Source: Beroe ovata
Lineage: Eukaryota; Ctenophora; Nuda; Beroida; Beroidae
Reading direction: 5' to 3'
NCBI GenBank assembly: GCA_946803715.1
Contig: CAMPET010000143.1
Coordinates: 70,680-134,679 of the forward strand
DNA length: 64,000 bases
Shown here: positions 1-13,600 of the stretch, one piece after another
Layout of the letters: each line of letters starts with the position of its first letter
How positions within the stretch are numbered: position 1 is the stretch's first letter
Translations under genes and position numbers: made by a program
The notes under the pieces: generated by a model
The model's input: the letters and a program-made list of their open reading frames with translations, nothing else
The model's database searches: none
Told to the model about the DNA's origin: nothing

Positions 1-2
1 GT

Positions 3-275
3 TTATCACGGGGGTATGAAATTACTGGGTTATATTTCACGGCTAGTAATGGCTTTAAAGAAATCCTCAGACCCATCAATACTTTTGCAAGACCATCAGA
101 TTCTAGCTGCAAAAGGTCTACTCAGTCGGTTGTAGGGGACAAATCGTCAAAGCAATCGTTCAAGTCTCGAAATTCCTCCCTGGCTGTTCCTACAACAGTG
201 AGAAACATTTTTAGTTCTAGAATTGGAAATCGCAATTTTCGCAGTTCTATTGTAGCAGACATAAGAAGAAAGTGA
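3..275 (+). CDS. 3'-terminal exon of an upstream gene (partial, product unknown)
   Basis: The reading frame starting at base 3 is open from the window edge to a TGA at 273-275, giving 90 residues with no start codon, so it is read as the end of a gene whose body lies before the window. The tail is Ser/Arg/Lys rich and ends in DIRRK, which would suit a cytoplasmic tail, but no family is recognisable. An ATTAAA hexamer about 20 bases after the stop could be the poly(A) signal. A frame of this length can arise by chance, so confidence is moderate. Confidence 0.4.
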   Translation, partial: LSRGYEITGLYFTASNGFKEILRPINTFARPSDSSCKRSTQSVVGDKSSKQSFKSRNSSLAVPTTVRNIFSSRIGNRNFRSSIVADIRRK

Positions 276-894
276 CTGAATAGAAATTGATTATATCTTA
301 TTAAACATGGGTATACCTACTGTTGGCAGGACGTAGTAGGGGGTAGGTAATGAATAAGATTTTTGAGCTGTTTTCTTTCCTTAAATTAAGACAGATTATG
401 GGGCATTATTATGAAGTAAGCTTTTATTAAGGTATCTTTCGCAGGTATCCTGATGTTCCTACCTCAGTGTTTATATCTCGATGTTCCTTTAACATTATCA
501 TCATTATCTATGATTCTGAAAGACATTGTTCAAAAAACTCTCTATATAAGCTTCATCATTGGGTTCTTCTATTATCATGGGAAGTCTTCATTTTTCAAAT
601 TGGGAATGAATTTGATAGGTATTCTTTGAGAAGTTAATCTCTGGATACTAATGCCACAAATTAGAAACGTTTAAATTATTTGAAATGAATTGAATAAAAT
701 GAGATGCAATGGTTATTCTAAATGAAAATTTAGACCATAATTGCGAAAATAGGTCTTTGGAGATGAAACACTTGCAATGAAGCTGGTGAGAGCCATGAAA
801 GAAAATATATAATTGTGAACGATTACATAGGTACATGTGAATCATCTTCATATTTTGAATAACATCAAATCACCACAGTGATGTAAAAAAGGAT
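276..894. other. Intergenic spacer
   Basis: AT-rich sequence between the upstream stop codon and the first exon of the giant gene. I see no convincing coding exon, and no clear TATA box. The promoter of the giant gene should be here unless there is an upstream 5' UTR exon; a possible acceptor (CACCACAG) lies about 20 bases before the ATG. Confidence 0.4.
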
Positions 895-1663
895 ATGATT
901 TTCATCTTCTTGGCTATAGTGCATGCCTGCTCTGTGCAGAGCTATGAGTTCACTGCAAATGATGATGGTGAACGCCTCTGGCCGGAGGGCCTTATCCCAT
1001 TCCAAATCGATGAGGCGTTCTTCAACAAGGAAACAATCCATCTTATTCGTGATGCCATGAATAACTGGGAAATCAACACATGCATTAGATTTGTACCTTA
1101 CATAGATCAGTCCGACTACATACTCATTACATCGAGTGAAAGCGGGTAGGTATGACAGGATGAAATGATTCCATGGTTGATTAGTACCTATCAATCTTTT
1201 GATCTTCATTATCTGTTATTAATTACCTACTACTCTATTATCAACTTTTAGATGCTGGTCTTATATTGGGAAACAGAAAGGTAGACAGTTGTTGATGTTC
1301 AACAAGAATTGTATTTCTGCTGAAATAATAACATTTGAACTTGGTCATGCAATTGGTATTTTAAGTGCCCAGTCAGTCGAAATGGAGGTGAGAGTTTATG
1401 ATTGCTCGTTTCTAAAATTCCTATCATATGGGCAAGCAGTATACTGGATGATCTGTTTTTGAATTATGCACATATTGTGCAACCCTTACAGAGAGTTGAG
1501 GATAGCAATAAGAAGGTTCACAGCACCATTCTCCACTTCTCCAACATTCGATCACACCACTTGTTTGGAATCAATGCATCCACACCCATCACAATCTTGC
1601 CTCACCCCAAAGCAATCAAACTCACTAACGAGCTCTACAAGTGTAATGTTGATATTGGAACAG
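895..1663 (+). CDS. Exons 1-3: signal peptide and degenerate astacin (M12A) domain
   Basis: Exons at 895-1145, 1252-1387 and 1492-1663. Residues 1-16 form a hydrophobic signal peptide ([16 protein letters not shown]), followed almost directly by the start of an astacin fold ([13 protein letters not shown]), so there is no normal propeptide with an aspartate switch. Astacin landmarks kept are [15 protein letters not shown], the Glu of the active site, and all four disulfide cysteines. The zinc motif HExxHxxGxxHE reads [12 protein letters not shown], losing the first and third His and the last Glu. The Met-turn SIMHY reads TILHF, losing Met and Tyr. The region between the zinc motif and the Met-turn is shortened. 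It should therefore be a non-catalytic pseudoprotease, perhaps a binding module. Confidence 0.8.
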
Positions 1664-4600
1664 GTAAGCATAAATCTGATAATGTAGATTTTTGCATTAC
1701 CTATAGTATACTACTATAGGCATTAGCTACCGAATATGGAATGAGATTGCGTTTGACAACCTCTCTTACATTGAACAGATGAACAAGTTGCCAGAAATGA
1801 GTGCGATCAGTGGGATTGGGCTGAGTGGGGTGAATGCTCAGGAACTTGTTATGATCATGTGGCTGGGCGCAACACCCGGACACGTCATAAAGTTTTCAAG
1901 GACTCACAAAGCAAGTGTGCAGACCTGGTAGACACAGAGGAATGTGGGAATATGCCCTGTTCAGGTTTGTCTCACCAATTCAACGACCAACATCTTTCAT
2001 AATGGATTGGTCGGTTGTGCATCCCATGTGATTCAAAAGCATTGATGTTTATCAAGACTAGGTACTCGACGGGCTCCCTAGTTTCTATCATAATTTGGCA
2101 TTCTCTCTTTTATTATTATTACTAGAACACCCGTCAAGTGGGCGAGCTACACTCAATTTCGGATACTTAGTGAAAAAGAGAAATTTGAATTTAAGTATTT
2201 GAATGAGTAAGCTTCAAAATTGAAACGTCTTAAAACAAACAAACAACGAAATGACATTAACAGTGGCGCGCGCCCACTTTCACTAAATATGCACGTGCAA
2301 CTCCTACGTCGTGTAGCAACGCGCACTAAATTAATGTATCCTATATCGCATAGTCGTTTTCGTCGGCAATTTTTCCAACTTCCGACGCCGATTACAAAAA
2401 ATCTAAGGCCTAATTCAAAAATCCGAAATGATGTTCGACAGCGGAATCGGTTTTTCTACCACCTTGCGAAAAATCCCGGCTCTCCAACTCCATTTGGTCG
2501 AGTTATTTGCACACGCGCTTAAAGTGCATCTTTCCTTAATAATAGGCAAACTAGAGAACCCGCCAAGTGGGCGTGATTAACTACTCATTGAGTCATTGGA
2601 CACGACAGCGGGAAATATTTGAAACGACAGCCGACAGTAGGTAACACGTCATTTACTTGATACATGAAAAAGAGTGCACGCTGAACAATTAACCCTCACA
2701 ATGTGAGAGCGTGCATTATTTTCCATGTTGGAGACATAAAATCTATGAAGGAGCACCATCACAGTGGTTTATTTTGTTCATTTCTTCAAAGTTTTCAACC
2801 GCCACCCAAAGTTTATGATTACCAAGTTGAATTTCGTAAAGTGGCACCACGTTCATTGACAATACAAAGTATTTCACCGTACGTCCGAAGAAATGTACTG
2901 AAAAGCTAAGCAACAACTCAAGAAAGTATGAGCATTGCTTAATCAGCACGATGTTCGTTTCCCCATCAGCAGAAAGAGAGCAACGTAATGGAAGTAGCGT
3001 CTTCATAAATGAGCTTCAGCTGATCACTCTATCTCGTGCACGTGCAACTTCTACGCTACAATAGCAACACGCGCAGATTGCAAAATAGTGTCACTTTTGT
3101 CTACAAAGAAACGAAAGACGCCTGTCTACAAAGCACGAAAGACGCAAAGCAATAGATGGACTCTGTGCGTTCACTGCGTTCGTGTTGCTATGGAAACGTA
3201 TGAGTTGCACGTGCAAAAAGTAGTAGCCTGTAGTCTCATTTCTTATGGTGCTGTTTTGATGACGTTGCTCTCTGCCAGTTGATAGGAGAGACAAGAGTTG
3301 CACGTGCAGTTTGATGCGCGCGCATTGCGCAATGACAGTAAGATGTCTCGAATAATGTTTCTGTTTAGCACTGAATCATCGACTGCACTGGATAACGTGT
3401 TGCTGTGATCGTTGTTGATTTGGATTGAAGCTGCATTTGCCATCTTTCACAATACGTTAGACGTTGATCATCTGATGCATTGATGTTAGTCATGACTTGT
3501 AAGCGGGCTCCCTATAGTCCCTATAGTCCCTATTATAATTTGACATTCTCTCTTTTATAGCGTGTTGCTATGGTAGTGTATGAGTTGCGAGTGCAAAAAT
3601 TAACCGCCTGTAGGCTCATTTATTAAGGTGCTGTTTCGATTACGTTGCTCTCATTGTTGATATGGAAGGCAAGAGTTGCACGTGCAGTTTGATGCGCGCG
3701 GAATTACAGTCAGATCTCTCGAATATTGTCTCTGTTTTAATTTTGCACTGAATCATCGACCAAACGGCACACACACTGGATGACGTGTTGCAGTGATTGT
3801 TCTTGATCTGGAATCTGGATCCGGGCTACTACGTCCAACATCTTTCACAATACGTTTATTTAGTCGTTTCACTATCTGATGCGTGACTACCTGAGTAATT
3901 GACGGGCTCCCAAGTCTCTATTATAATTTGGCATTCTCTCTTTTATTATGGAGGTTTTTGTGCGTTCACGGCGTACTGCGAGTTGCTATGGAAGCGTATG
4001 AGTTGCACGTGCAAAAAGCAGAAGCCTGTAGGCTCATTTCTTATGGTGCTGTTTCGACTACGTTGCTCTCTGCCTGTTGATAGGAGAGACAAGAATTGCA
4101 CGTGCAGTTAAATGCGCGCGCAATGACCTTGAGATCTTGCATGATATGATTATTGTTTTTGTTTTGCAGTGAATCATCGACCACACCGACTGCATTACGT
4201 GTTGTTGTGATCACTCTTGATCTGGAATCTGGATTTAAGCTACAATTGAAAGTTTATCACAATCTACGTAACGAGATGCACGTGCAAGTAACCGGTGCTA
4301 TGGTAACATTGTAGAAGCTAACAGCTGCAGGAAGCTCATTTCTGATGATCATGCTTCGATTACGTTGTCCTCTCTGTTGATAGGAATTCAGCAATGGTGA
4401 CTTTACTCTTGAGGTTTAGGCTTTGGGTGTACTTTTTGGTTTTTGGTCTATTTTATACGCTAAAATACGTAGTTTTTGTCAACAATTATGCTACACAAAT
4501 AAACGGGAGTCAAACAGCTGGTCAAATACAATCATCTCTCTCATGGGGAGTATTTCGTTTCCCGGATGTGACATTAAATGTGACGAATAGGAAGTCGGTC

Positions 4601-7600
4601 TCAATGAGGTTAGTCTCGCAGGTGATTCTGAGGCCTTCATCTTGAAAAATTTTTGTCACCTGTAACTGTAGAATGAAAGAAGAATGCCCACTTGGGGAAA
4701 ATGCCTTGAAAGTTCTCTTGTGTACGAAGCAAAACTCATCACGGCACAAAACACCTACCACTACATCGGTCTTACTGAGGGAAGTTTCAAAAAACGCTAC
4801 AGCAAGCACAAGACAGACTTTACCCACGCAAGCTACTCCAATAGCACAGAACTCAGCAAAAATGTCTGGGAGCTGAACAACAAGGGAATAGACTACTCCA
4901 TAAAATTGAGAATAGCCAAGAAAGCGAGGGCATTCTGTGGTGGGGGCAAATGTGATCTCTGTCTCACAGAAAAGCATCTTATCTTGAAGTCATAGCTGGA
5001 AAACCTCCTAAACACTAGAAACGAACTCATTTTAAAATGCCGCACAGAAATAAGTTTATTTTAAAACGTAAATTATAGAGTTTTCCTATTTACCAAATAT
5101 TACGTCATGCAATGTTTTTATGAAGGAGCATTGGAGAGTTGATCATTTCACCTTGTACATTTATAATCGTTAGCCCTGATGGTTAAGCGGAATATAAATA
5201 CTTTCTTATTATTATTATCATTATTATTATTCCAACGAAGTCGAGCACTGTTTTGCGAAATTCTTCCGAAAATTTTAATAAGGTGCAGTGGATATAAGGA
5301 GCTTTTGCACTCTCGGTATAGTCAGGGAAATTGAGTAGCTATGATAGAACAGCCTTGTCAGAGCTGCATCAGTGGGAGTGGGTTCATGATTGCCAAGCGT
5401 TGCGATAATACAGATTATAATTAGTGTGAAATAATACGAAAATAATGTGCGAATGATACGTAAATAGTGAGAGATAGTATGGCACAAGGATGAGATAATA
5501 CGAAAAAGTGCGAGATTATACGAAAAGTGTGGGGAAACATGCAAAATAAAGAAAAAACACATGTTACTACACCAGATATATCCGCCACCTCATTGATATA
5601 GAAATATTTTTGACCTCACTTTGCTCTGTCCAATGGCAGGTAATGAGGAAGAATGCTATGGAATGTGGAGTCAGTGGTCAGTATGCTCCACAGAATGTGG
5701 CATGGGGCAGGAGCATCGTATCAGGGATACGATGAGACAGGTAGACAGTGCTGGGAACACATGTTATGATGAAAAGGAGTATCTTTACGAGGAGAGAGAA
5801 TGTATCCACAACAATCCATGCAAAGGTTCAGTATATACTTGATATCATCTGACGAACTTTTAAATGAGTCATTTATCATGTGCTTATCATCCAAGAAGGT
5901 ATCTAGTCAATTTTTGTTGCATACAAAGTTTAAAGTTTTAATCGCTGTTCCCATAAATCGTTGTTCCGATCGCAGTGGATTGCTTAGTAGGAGAATGGGC
6001 AAACTGGGAACCGTGCTCCCAAGAGTGTGGTATTGGGCGAACGAGACGAGTTCGGCAAATCATTATGTCGCCTCAGAATGGTGGACAGGACTGTCCAGAT
6101 TTATTCGAGACAAAGGAGTGTGAGGAGAAATCCTGTCCAGATCCTCATATTTGTGAAATGTCCTCCTGGACAGAATGGTCTTCTTGTTCATCTGGATGTG
6201 GTGGAGGGAAGTCAGTTCGGTTCCGTTCAATAACCCGTCACCCAGTTGACATCACAGCGGCGTGCCCTCTAACAGAACAGTACAAGAAGTGTAATGAAGA
6301 TCCTTGCCCTGAGGATATTGAGGATGATCAGGTGATTGACTGTGAAGTCACCAACTGGGCTCCTTGGTCAGCATGCAGTAAGCTGTGTGGGAATGGTATT
6401 CAACACAGGTTCAGGGTTATTGTGAGGAAACCCAAGAATGGAGGGCAGGGCTGTGGTACTCTAGAAGAAAACAAACCCTGTGATGCAGGATTTTGTTACG
6501 GTATGTTGACATCCCCTTCTATACCTCTGACTTGTACTCTATACCTATCGTTTCTGAAAATTATTATGATAAAATATAACCACCAGCCCCTTATGTTCAA
6601 AAACAGTAATGTTTCTCTAGCAATTATTATATTCCTTGTAGATTAGGTATTAGGTGTCTGATTTTTTCAGTCGTTACCGTCTAAAATACTACTCTTAGGA
6701 ACGTGTGGATTGACATCCTGGACTGAGTGGTCTGGTTGCTCTAAAGCTTGTGGTGAAGGGACACAAAGTCGATATCGCTACATCAGGCATGCTGATGATC
6801 CAGATATTTGCCCATCACTGACTGAAATAAAGCCGTGTGTCATCAGAGAGCTGTGTCCTACTAATCCTGCAGATGATGATTCATGGAAGAATAAAGAAGG
6901 TGACGAAAACTCTAATTACCAGTAGATGCCTGTATCAGCTAGTGATAATTGAATCACTAGCTGTTCAATGTTCATGCAGCAAGTATCCATGTTACCATGA
7001 ACTCTCCCTTATTACATTACCCAAACCTGCACAGCACGAGACTGCGAAGTGTCGCAATGGTCAATGTGGACAGTGTGCACAGTGACATGTGGGGTGGGTG
7101 GTGAGCAACAGCGGTTCAGGGAAGTCGTTCACTCCCCATCGGGAACTGGGAAACAGTGTCGACATCTGGCTGAGGAGAGATTTGGGTGTAATGGAAATGT
7201 GCCGTGTCCAGGGCAGACAGGTTAGGTACCATGGGGAATTGTTGCATATAGTATCATTGGACACTACATAGCTGCAGCTACGTGTCGATAATGACATAGG
7301 AACAAGGGAACAGATCCACCAATAAACCCAACACTTAGGAACGTGTAACATAGGACAGTGGTCTGAATGGTCGGAGTGTTCAGTGAATTGTGGCGAGGGT
7401 TTACAAACGCGGACCCGCCCAATTATCCTACACTCGGAGGGTGCTGACTGTCCCCCTGTTGAGGATACCAAGTACTGTGTGAGGGAGTCGTGTGCTATGG
7501 CTGGGTCCACCTGTGAAATGGGGCAGTGGTCCGAGTGGAGTGAATGCGATTCAAAGTGTGGCAAAGGTACTTCTTGTATTGTCTACCAATTGAGAATAAG

Positions 7601-10600
7601 GATAAATCTATCCCAGATTATCTTTTTAGTTTTTCAATACTTGTTAATCACCTCTTGTTGCCCTCAGGAATTCGGACTAGGTCTAGAGATCTCAAGAAAG
7701 GGGGTCGCATTTCTTGTCCTGCACTTGAGGATGCGCAACCTTGCCTTTCTCAGTCTTGCGATGGTGAGGCTGGGGTAGAGAAATATCCTCATAAATTGAC
7801 CCTTCCACTCATCTTTACACAACTAATTGAACTTGATAGACTTACCCTTAACTTACTAAACCATATCACTAATTATTGTAAACTTGCTCCCATACCTCAG
7901 GTGTTAAGGACTATGGCAGCCAGATGATCTACTCAGAGAAGTTTGGCAGATGTCTGACTGTCAAAGAGACAGACAGCAATATAATGCTGCTCCTTGATCA
8001 GTGTGATCTGAGTGGTATGTTGACAACCTGAACTGTCAGTAGATATCTGATACTCAAGGAAAATATTGATATAATTTGAGTAAGCTTAAAGCTACTACCT
8101 TTACATAATAGAATGATCGATCCTGACCTGATCGATCCATGATAGATCCCACCTTGTACAACCTGGTACAACCTCCTTTAATCAGCAGGTCCCATTTTCA
8201 GTTTACCAAACCTGTGTGACACATAGTGTCGTATAGTGGACAGTGATGACACGTTATATCGTGTCCAGTAGAGTAGCTGTTGGCTGGACAAGCCTGACAT
8301 CGTCCCTCCCCACCTATGTACTTGTTCTTTGTGCACCGTTCTGTGTGATGCAAGGACATAGACATTGAAATGTTTGTCAGTAATCAGACTGAGGATTAAA
8401 CTCTCATAATAAGAAGACATGACTGATTGGGTTGACTTCAAAATTTTCCCATACTACCCGAACAACTGAGCCAGCAATGTGCGCTGTTTTCACTGTAAAA
8501 GAAGATTTATAAGTGTAGTTTTCTAATAGAAAGAGGATTGCTGATTACTCACTTGATAACGAATATAATGCACCATGGTTTGTAAGAGGTCTCCCAAATG
8601 ACAGGAACACATTATCGCCCATCCCTGGCTTATCAAAGGGGAAACTTGCCATTTCCAGCGGGGACTTGGGATCGAGGAGATGTACCACGATATTAGTGCC
8701 ATTGTACATGACTAGCAGGGTCTGTAGCATCTGGAGCTTAGCACGAAGGTGTTTGCGAAGTATCCTCTTGTGGTGTGGGTTATGCGGTGGCCCCATACTT
8801 CCCCCAATGTCCAGCACACCTCGCAAGTCCCATGTTATTGACATGTGACCAAGATAGCGCAACGTAGAGTCATCTGCTGAAGATTTTTTTCTATTTCATA
8901 GATTTCTTTATTACATCATGAGTCAGGACGTTCTGGTTGAGCTGGGAATGATGTAGGTTTACCTGATGAGGTGTAGAAGTCAATGACATAGACCCACTCC
9001 GACTCTTGTTTCATTAGCCGTAACATGATATTTTGCTGGAGTATGTTCCATGGTAAAGGACACATGGATTCTGACATGCTACATCCTGTCCAGGTTGAGT
9101 TACAGTCACAGTCGCACAATGACCACCCTGAGAGGAGGGGTGGAGTCTGTTCTAGAAAGGCATCAAGGAGCCACTCTGCACTCAACAATTCTTTATCAAT
9201 TTCATGTGATGGTATATATTTACTAACTCGGGTTAGGATAAGAGTGGTATATCCCAACATCAGCATGGATTCCCATCGTCTGACTGTTCACGTGACACGA
9301 GTACTCGGTCCAACCCTCGTGGTTTGCCAGGTGCTGTAGATCGCTGCGAACCTTGTATACTCTGTTGACCACTGGCTGTGAAGCTTTAGACAGTGTTCTG
9401 CCTGTGACCTGCCTTGATACAACGCTTGTTACACACTGCGATGTTTCTACCACTTCATCACCTTCTGCAGAATGGTTTAGGGAAATTAGGAGACTAATTA
9501 TGTAATTATCTATATCATGGACACCCGGTGACAAACAAGATTCTATTTAACCTAATTAGTTGAAATAACCCGCCTTTCCACATCATACTATGATGACATG
9601 ATGTGTTATCTATGATGATCATAGATCACAATTGTACCCCTAACCTTTCCATGTGAGACTCTGGCATGAGTAATCATTTTGATACGTGGTCTGTAGGATG
9701 CAGTACAAGGTTTTCCTCTGACCCACTTGTATCTGGAGGTTCCCTTCAATAGACATCTCTGAAGGGAGAAGGAGTGAAATCATCAACTTTATTTCCTTAT
9801 CGAGGACAAATACCTACCTAAGTGCCTAGTTGGGGATTTTCCCGTTTTAATAACAGTCAAGACTTACACTTACTGTAGATTTTGAGTTCAAATTCCACCA
9901 TGCCGACCTCAACCCCGTTTCTCAGCAACTTAGCAGAAAAGATCCGTGGCTCGTTCAAATGGCTGAAAACCTGCCGATATTTAGGAGCCAATCACCAAAT
10001 ACCTACATAAGTCAAAGATCTGAATTCAAATCTCAACTATTTCCAACTGTAGCGTCTTAGACTTTACCCTGTTGACGATAACTGGTGGTATCACCAAAGT
10101 GTGGGCCAATATATCAGTCCGTGCTAGCATCGTGCTGGGTCTTTGCTTGATCTTGTAGAGCCGCGATCCTTTACCTACCCTCACTCCGTCATTGCTAAAC
10201 CACTCAAGATCAAACTCTCTTCTCTGGAGATTAGATAGTGGCACGGGACTGACCGCCACGACTCTCACCCGGCTCTCCGTGTTGTATTCAGTCTCCTCCA
10301 CGTGTGAAGTGAGAGCTGGATGAAATGGGGAATTATAGATGATAGTGATAGTCATTTGGTAGTGATAAGAAGTGGAGTGTTAGATAAATCCTCTATGTTA
10401 TGCACTAAGAAAAATGTTAGAAATGATGCAAATTACCGATCTCCTCGCTCTTTTCATTGGTTTCTTCCTCTTCTTCACAAGTTGCACTGAAATAAATCAT
10501 ATTGCTGAGTGTCACCCGTGACGCTATGACGTCATAGTAATATGTTAAGGAGGAAGTGTCGTGAAGCAAGGCCGACCCTCCGTGGTCACTCACACGTGGT

Positions 10601-13600
10601 CACTCACACGTGATCACTCACACGTGGTCACTCACACGTGTTCAGCTGTATGACAGATGGCTGGGATCCTCAGCTCTGCCTCCTCTCCCCAGTACACACA
10701 CCTCTCCGCCCCAGCTGACATTTTAGTCCATGGAAATGCCACGTCCCTCAATTTATTAGTCACGTGACATGCGCATTCTGTCACGTGACATGTACAGTTA
10801 TCGCAGGGTGTGTGGGGAGTGAGGGGTTCTCTACCACAGGATAACTCTACCTGGGTCATTATGTGAATAGGAACAATGTTAGAGTTCGAACAAGCGTGTC
10901 GCCGGGATTCGAGTCAATGACCATATTATTATTCCGTGTGGATCGATGTCGGTATCTCTGTATCTGATGAATATTATATATCCTCACCCGTAGTATCGGT
11001 GTCATCTCACATCTCCCATCCTCACTATCCTCACTATCCTCATTATCCTCACTATCCTCACTATCCTCACTATCCTCACCATCCTCACCATCCTCACTAT
11101 CCTCACTATCCTCACTATCCTCACTACACAGTTCAACTCTACACACCCCTCCCCCCGATACAGTGACCCTCCTCACAGCATCAGTCACCACACGCCGTGT
11201 CGACATGCTCTCCACAGCACACTCATCCACAGCGAAATTGCCCGAGTTGTCCGAGCATGAGAACTCCAGTACTCGATCTGTGCTGCTGGTGTCAGCTGTG
11301 CTGGTGTCAGCTGCGCTGTTGGTGTCCACTGTGGTGTTGTCAGTGATTTTGTAAGCGCTCATGTCAGTGTTTCTGGTGTCAGTGGTTCTGGTGTCACTTT
11401 CCTTATTGATGTAGAATGTTAACTTCTTCCTGGGTTCGTTGTCTCCTGAGTATTAAACATCTTAGTTGTTTTTGAAATTACCAGGATCCAACATTTTGAG
11501 AGTAACTTGAATCTATATTCTGGAGTCGCTAGTTTTTACCTCGATAATTAGTCGCGTCCATGGTATAGGTATGTTGGGCTATGAAGATTAGTGTCAGGAT
11601 GATTGCCATATTGTACCTCTTACTAACTGTGCAGGATTTGGTAGAGTGAGAACTTGGTAATCGATCAATCAGTCAACCATCAATCAATCAATAAACCATA
11701 AATCAGTCAATCAATAAACCATAAATCAATCAATCGATCAATCAATCAATCAATGAATCAATCAATAAACCATAAATCAATCGATAAATCACTCAATCAC
11801 TCCACAACACGTCCCTAGACAAAGGACAGGAGTGGATATGGACGGACGAAGGGAAACTCTACTCTGTAACGCGGGAGCAGTGTCTCGACTTCAGACCAAG
11901 TACACCGGTAAAGAATGGAATGTTCGATTACAAGAGCTTCACGTTTACCATGTGTGGTGATACGCAGGCAAAGTAAGTCATGGAAATTCTGGAAATTTGT
12001 TAATACGGAGCTCGTTTCATTTCGTGAAGAATCAGTAAATAATCAGAGATATGATAGGTGCAGAACACGAAGACGCGCTAGTACCTAGCAACTGTGGTCT
12101 GTCGCATTTCGAGTCACTAAACTAGGCCAGCTAAACCCTAATTAGCCATAGCCGTAATTGTACATTCCAACCAACGCAATGAATGGCTGCTATGCGCTGA
12201 CTGTTTTGTCATTATAAATGCGCATATTTCATAGCTCCCACTTATTATATTGAGTATGCTATGTAATAAACCACAGAAAATTCTATGGAATAAACTAAGT
12301 TTAGAAGTATGTGCTGATTTGCTAATCAACAACTTACTTTGAGTTATTAAGATCTCTACGTTAGCGTGGGAACTTTTCTAACCTCTCAACAAACGAATCC
12401 AAAGTCTCAACTTTAGAATTGCATGGACATCATCTTTAGAAATACTGGATGTTGATTTTTTGATTTAAGGATTTACATAACATATGGAATAATTTGTATC
12501 ATCAGCAGTTACCCACTGCAGATGTAAGGAATGTGTCTTATTGCAGGCTATCGTGTTCGGGGCAGAGGATCACGGTGACAAGAGATGGGGATGAGGTGTG
12601 TTTGTCACCTCTGGAGGCAAAAACTGGTATGACGATTGTCACAGTGGTTGGAGTGGAAGGCTGTGGAGGAGATGAGCAGGTATGAGCAAGAGAAGGAGAG
12701 GGAACAAGCAATACCTATGTGAAGGGTGACTCAGTGATTCTTCCAACAATTTATTGATGATAGATGTCAGAATTGTCTGTACTCTGAAGTGCTGATTGAA
12801 GTAGGACTAGGGTCTAGGAGGGTGGGTAGAATCTCACAGACCACAGTATGCACCCAGTTGTATATTTATGATGGGGTTTACTACACCAATCTCCCCAGGA
12901 CTTGATAAATATGATGAGTCGTGACGCGATCTGTAATCACTCCTCTCTACAACCAACACAATCACCTGATCCGGTGCTAGGGTGTAAATGGCAGAGGGGT
13001 CCAATGATACAGTGCCCTCCGTGAGTATTTCCTTTTCCCCCTCGAGTCTCCACATAGAAATGCCCCTCCTCCTTTATCAGACCTCAAGAATAAACTCCCC
13101 CGCCGCTTTCACCCCCTCCCCACATTATCCCTCTCAAACCCTCTTCCCCTCCCAAATTCTACACCCCTCACACCCCCACCCTCCCTCCCGCAGGAAGAGC
13201 AGGTTGGCCCGTGTCCAAGTCGTGGACGACACAGTGGCGGGCGAGTGTTGTCCGGACGAGAGCGTATCGTCCGGAGTGTGTCGTATCACACAGGAGAGGG
13301 AGTGTCCGGGGATGATGGTCGCTGCCGGGCTCACATTTGTCCGCAGTGAGCAACGACATTTACGATGCTGTGAGAGGTAGGGATACCCCTGCACAATGAC
13401 TGGGAAATAGTGGGAATACTGTAGTGTGAGGGGTAGGAAGTACTCAGCAGTTTGCACAATGGTTCGGTTATTCTGAGATAGGCAAATAGCGTGAGATACA
13501 TGTACCTACTGATCTGGAAGTTGGGAATACTGTAGTACGTGGAGAGAGTTGCTAACTCTCACTAACTTGCGGTTGCAAAGTTAGGGATCCTATGCTATCA

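Larger units (their letters stand above)
1965..5639. other. Intron 4: repeat-filled 3.7-kb intron
   Basis: This is the first large intron of the giant gene. It contains clustered non-autonomous repeats (about 2060-4385), a Penelope-type endonuclease remnant (about 4665-4995), and about 600 bases with short ATAC/GATA-like monotony near 5400-5540. I see no host exon in it. Confidence 0.5.

Noticed and set aside
8400-8450. Extra exon of the nested Ig gene after its exon 10
   Set aside because: The frame from the acceptor near 8450 reaches a stop within about 20 codons and has no good donor in the needed phase; exon 10 joins the Cys-rich last exon directly in phase.
12834-13055. Minus-strand frame of 73 codons that looks fairly protein-like
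   Set aside because: The same bases contain plus-strand exon 14 with strong splice sites and the phases needed to connect exons 13 and 15, so the antisense frame is taken as a shadow.
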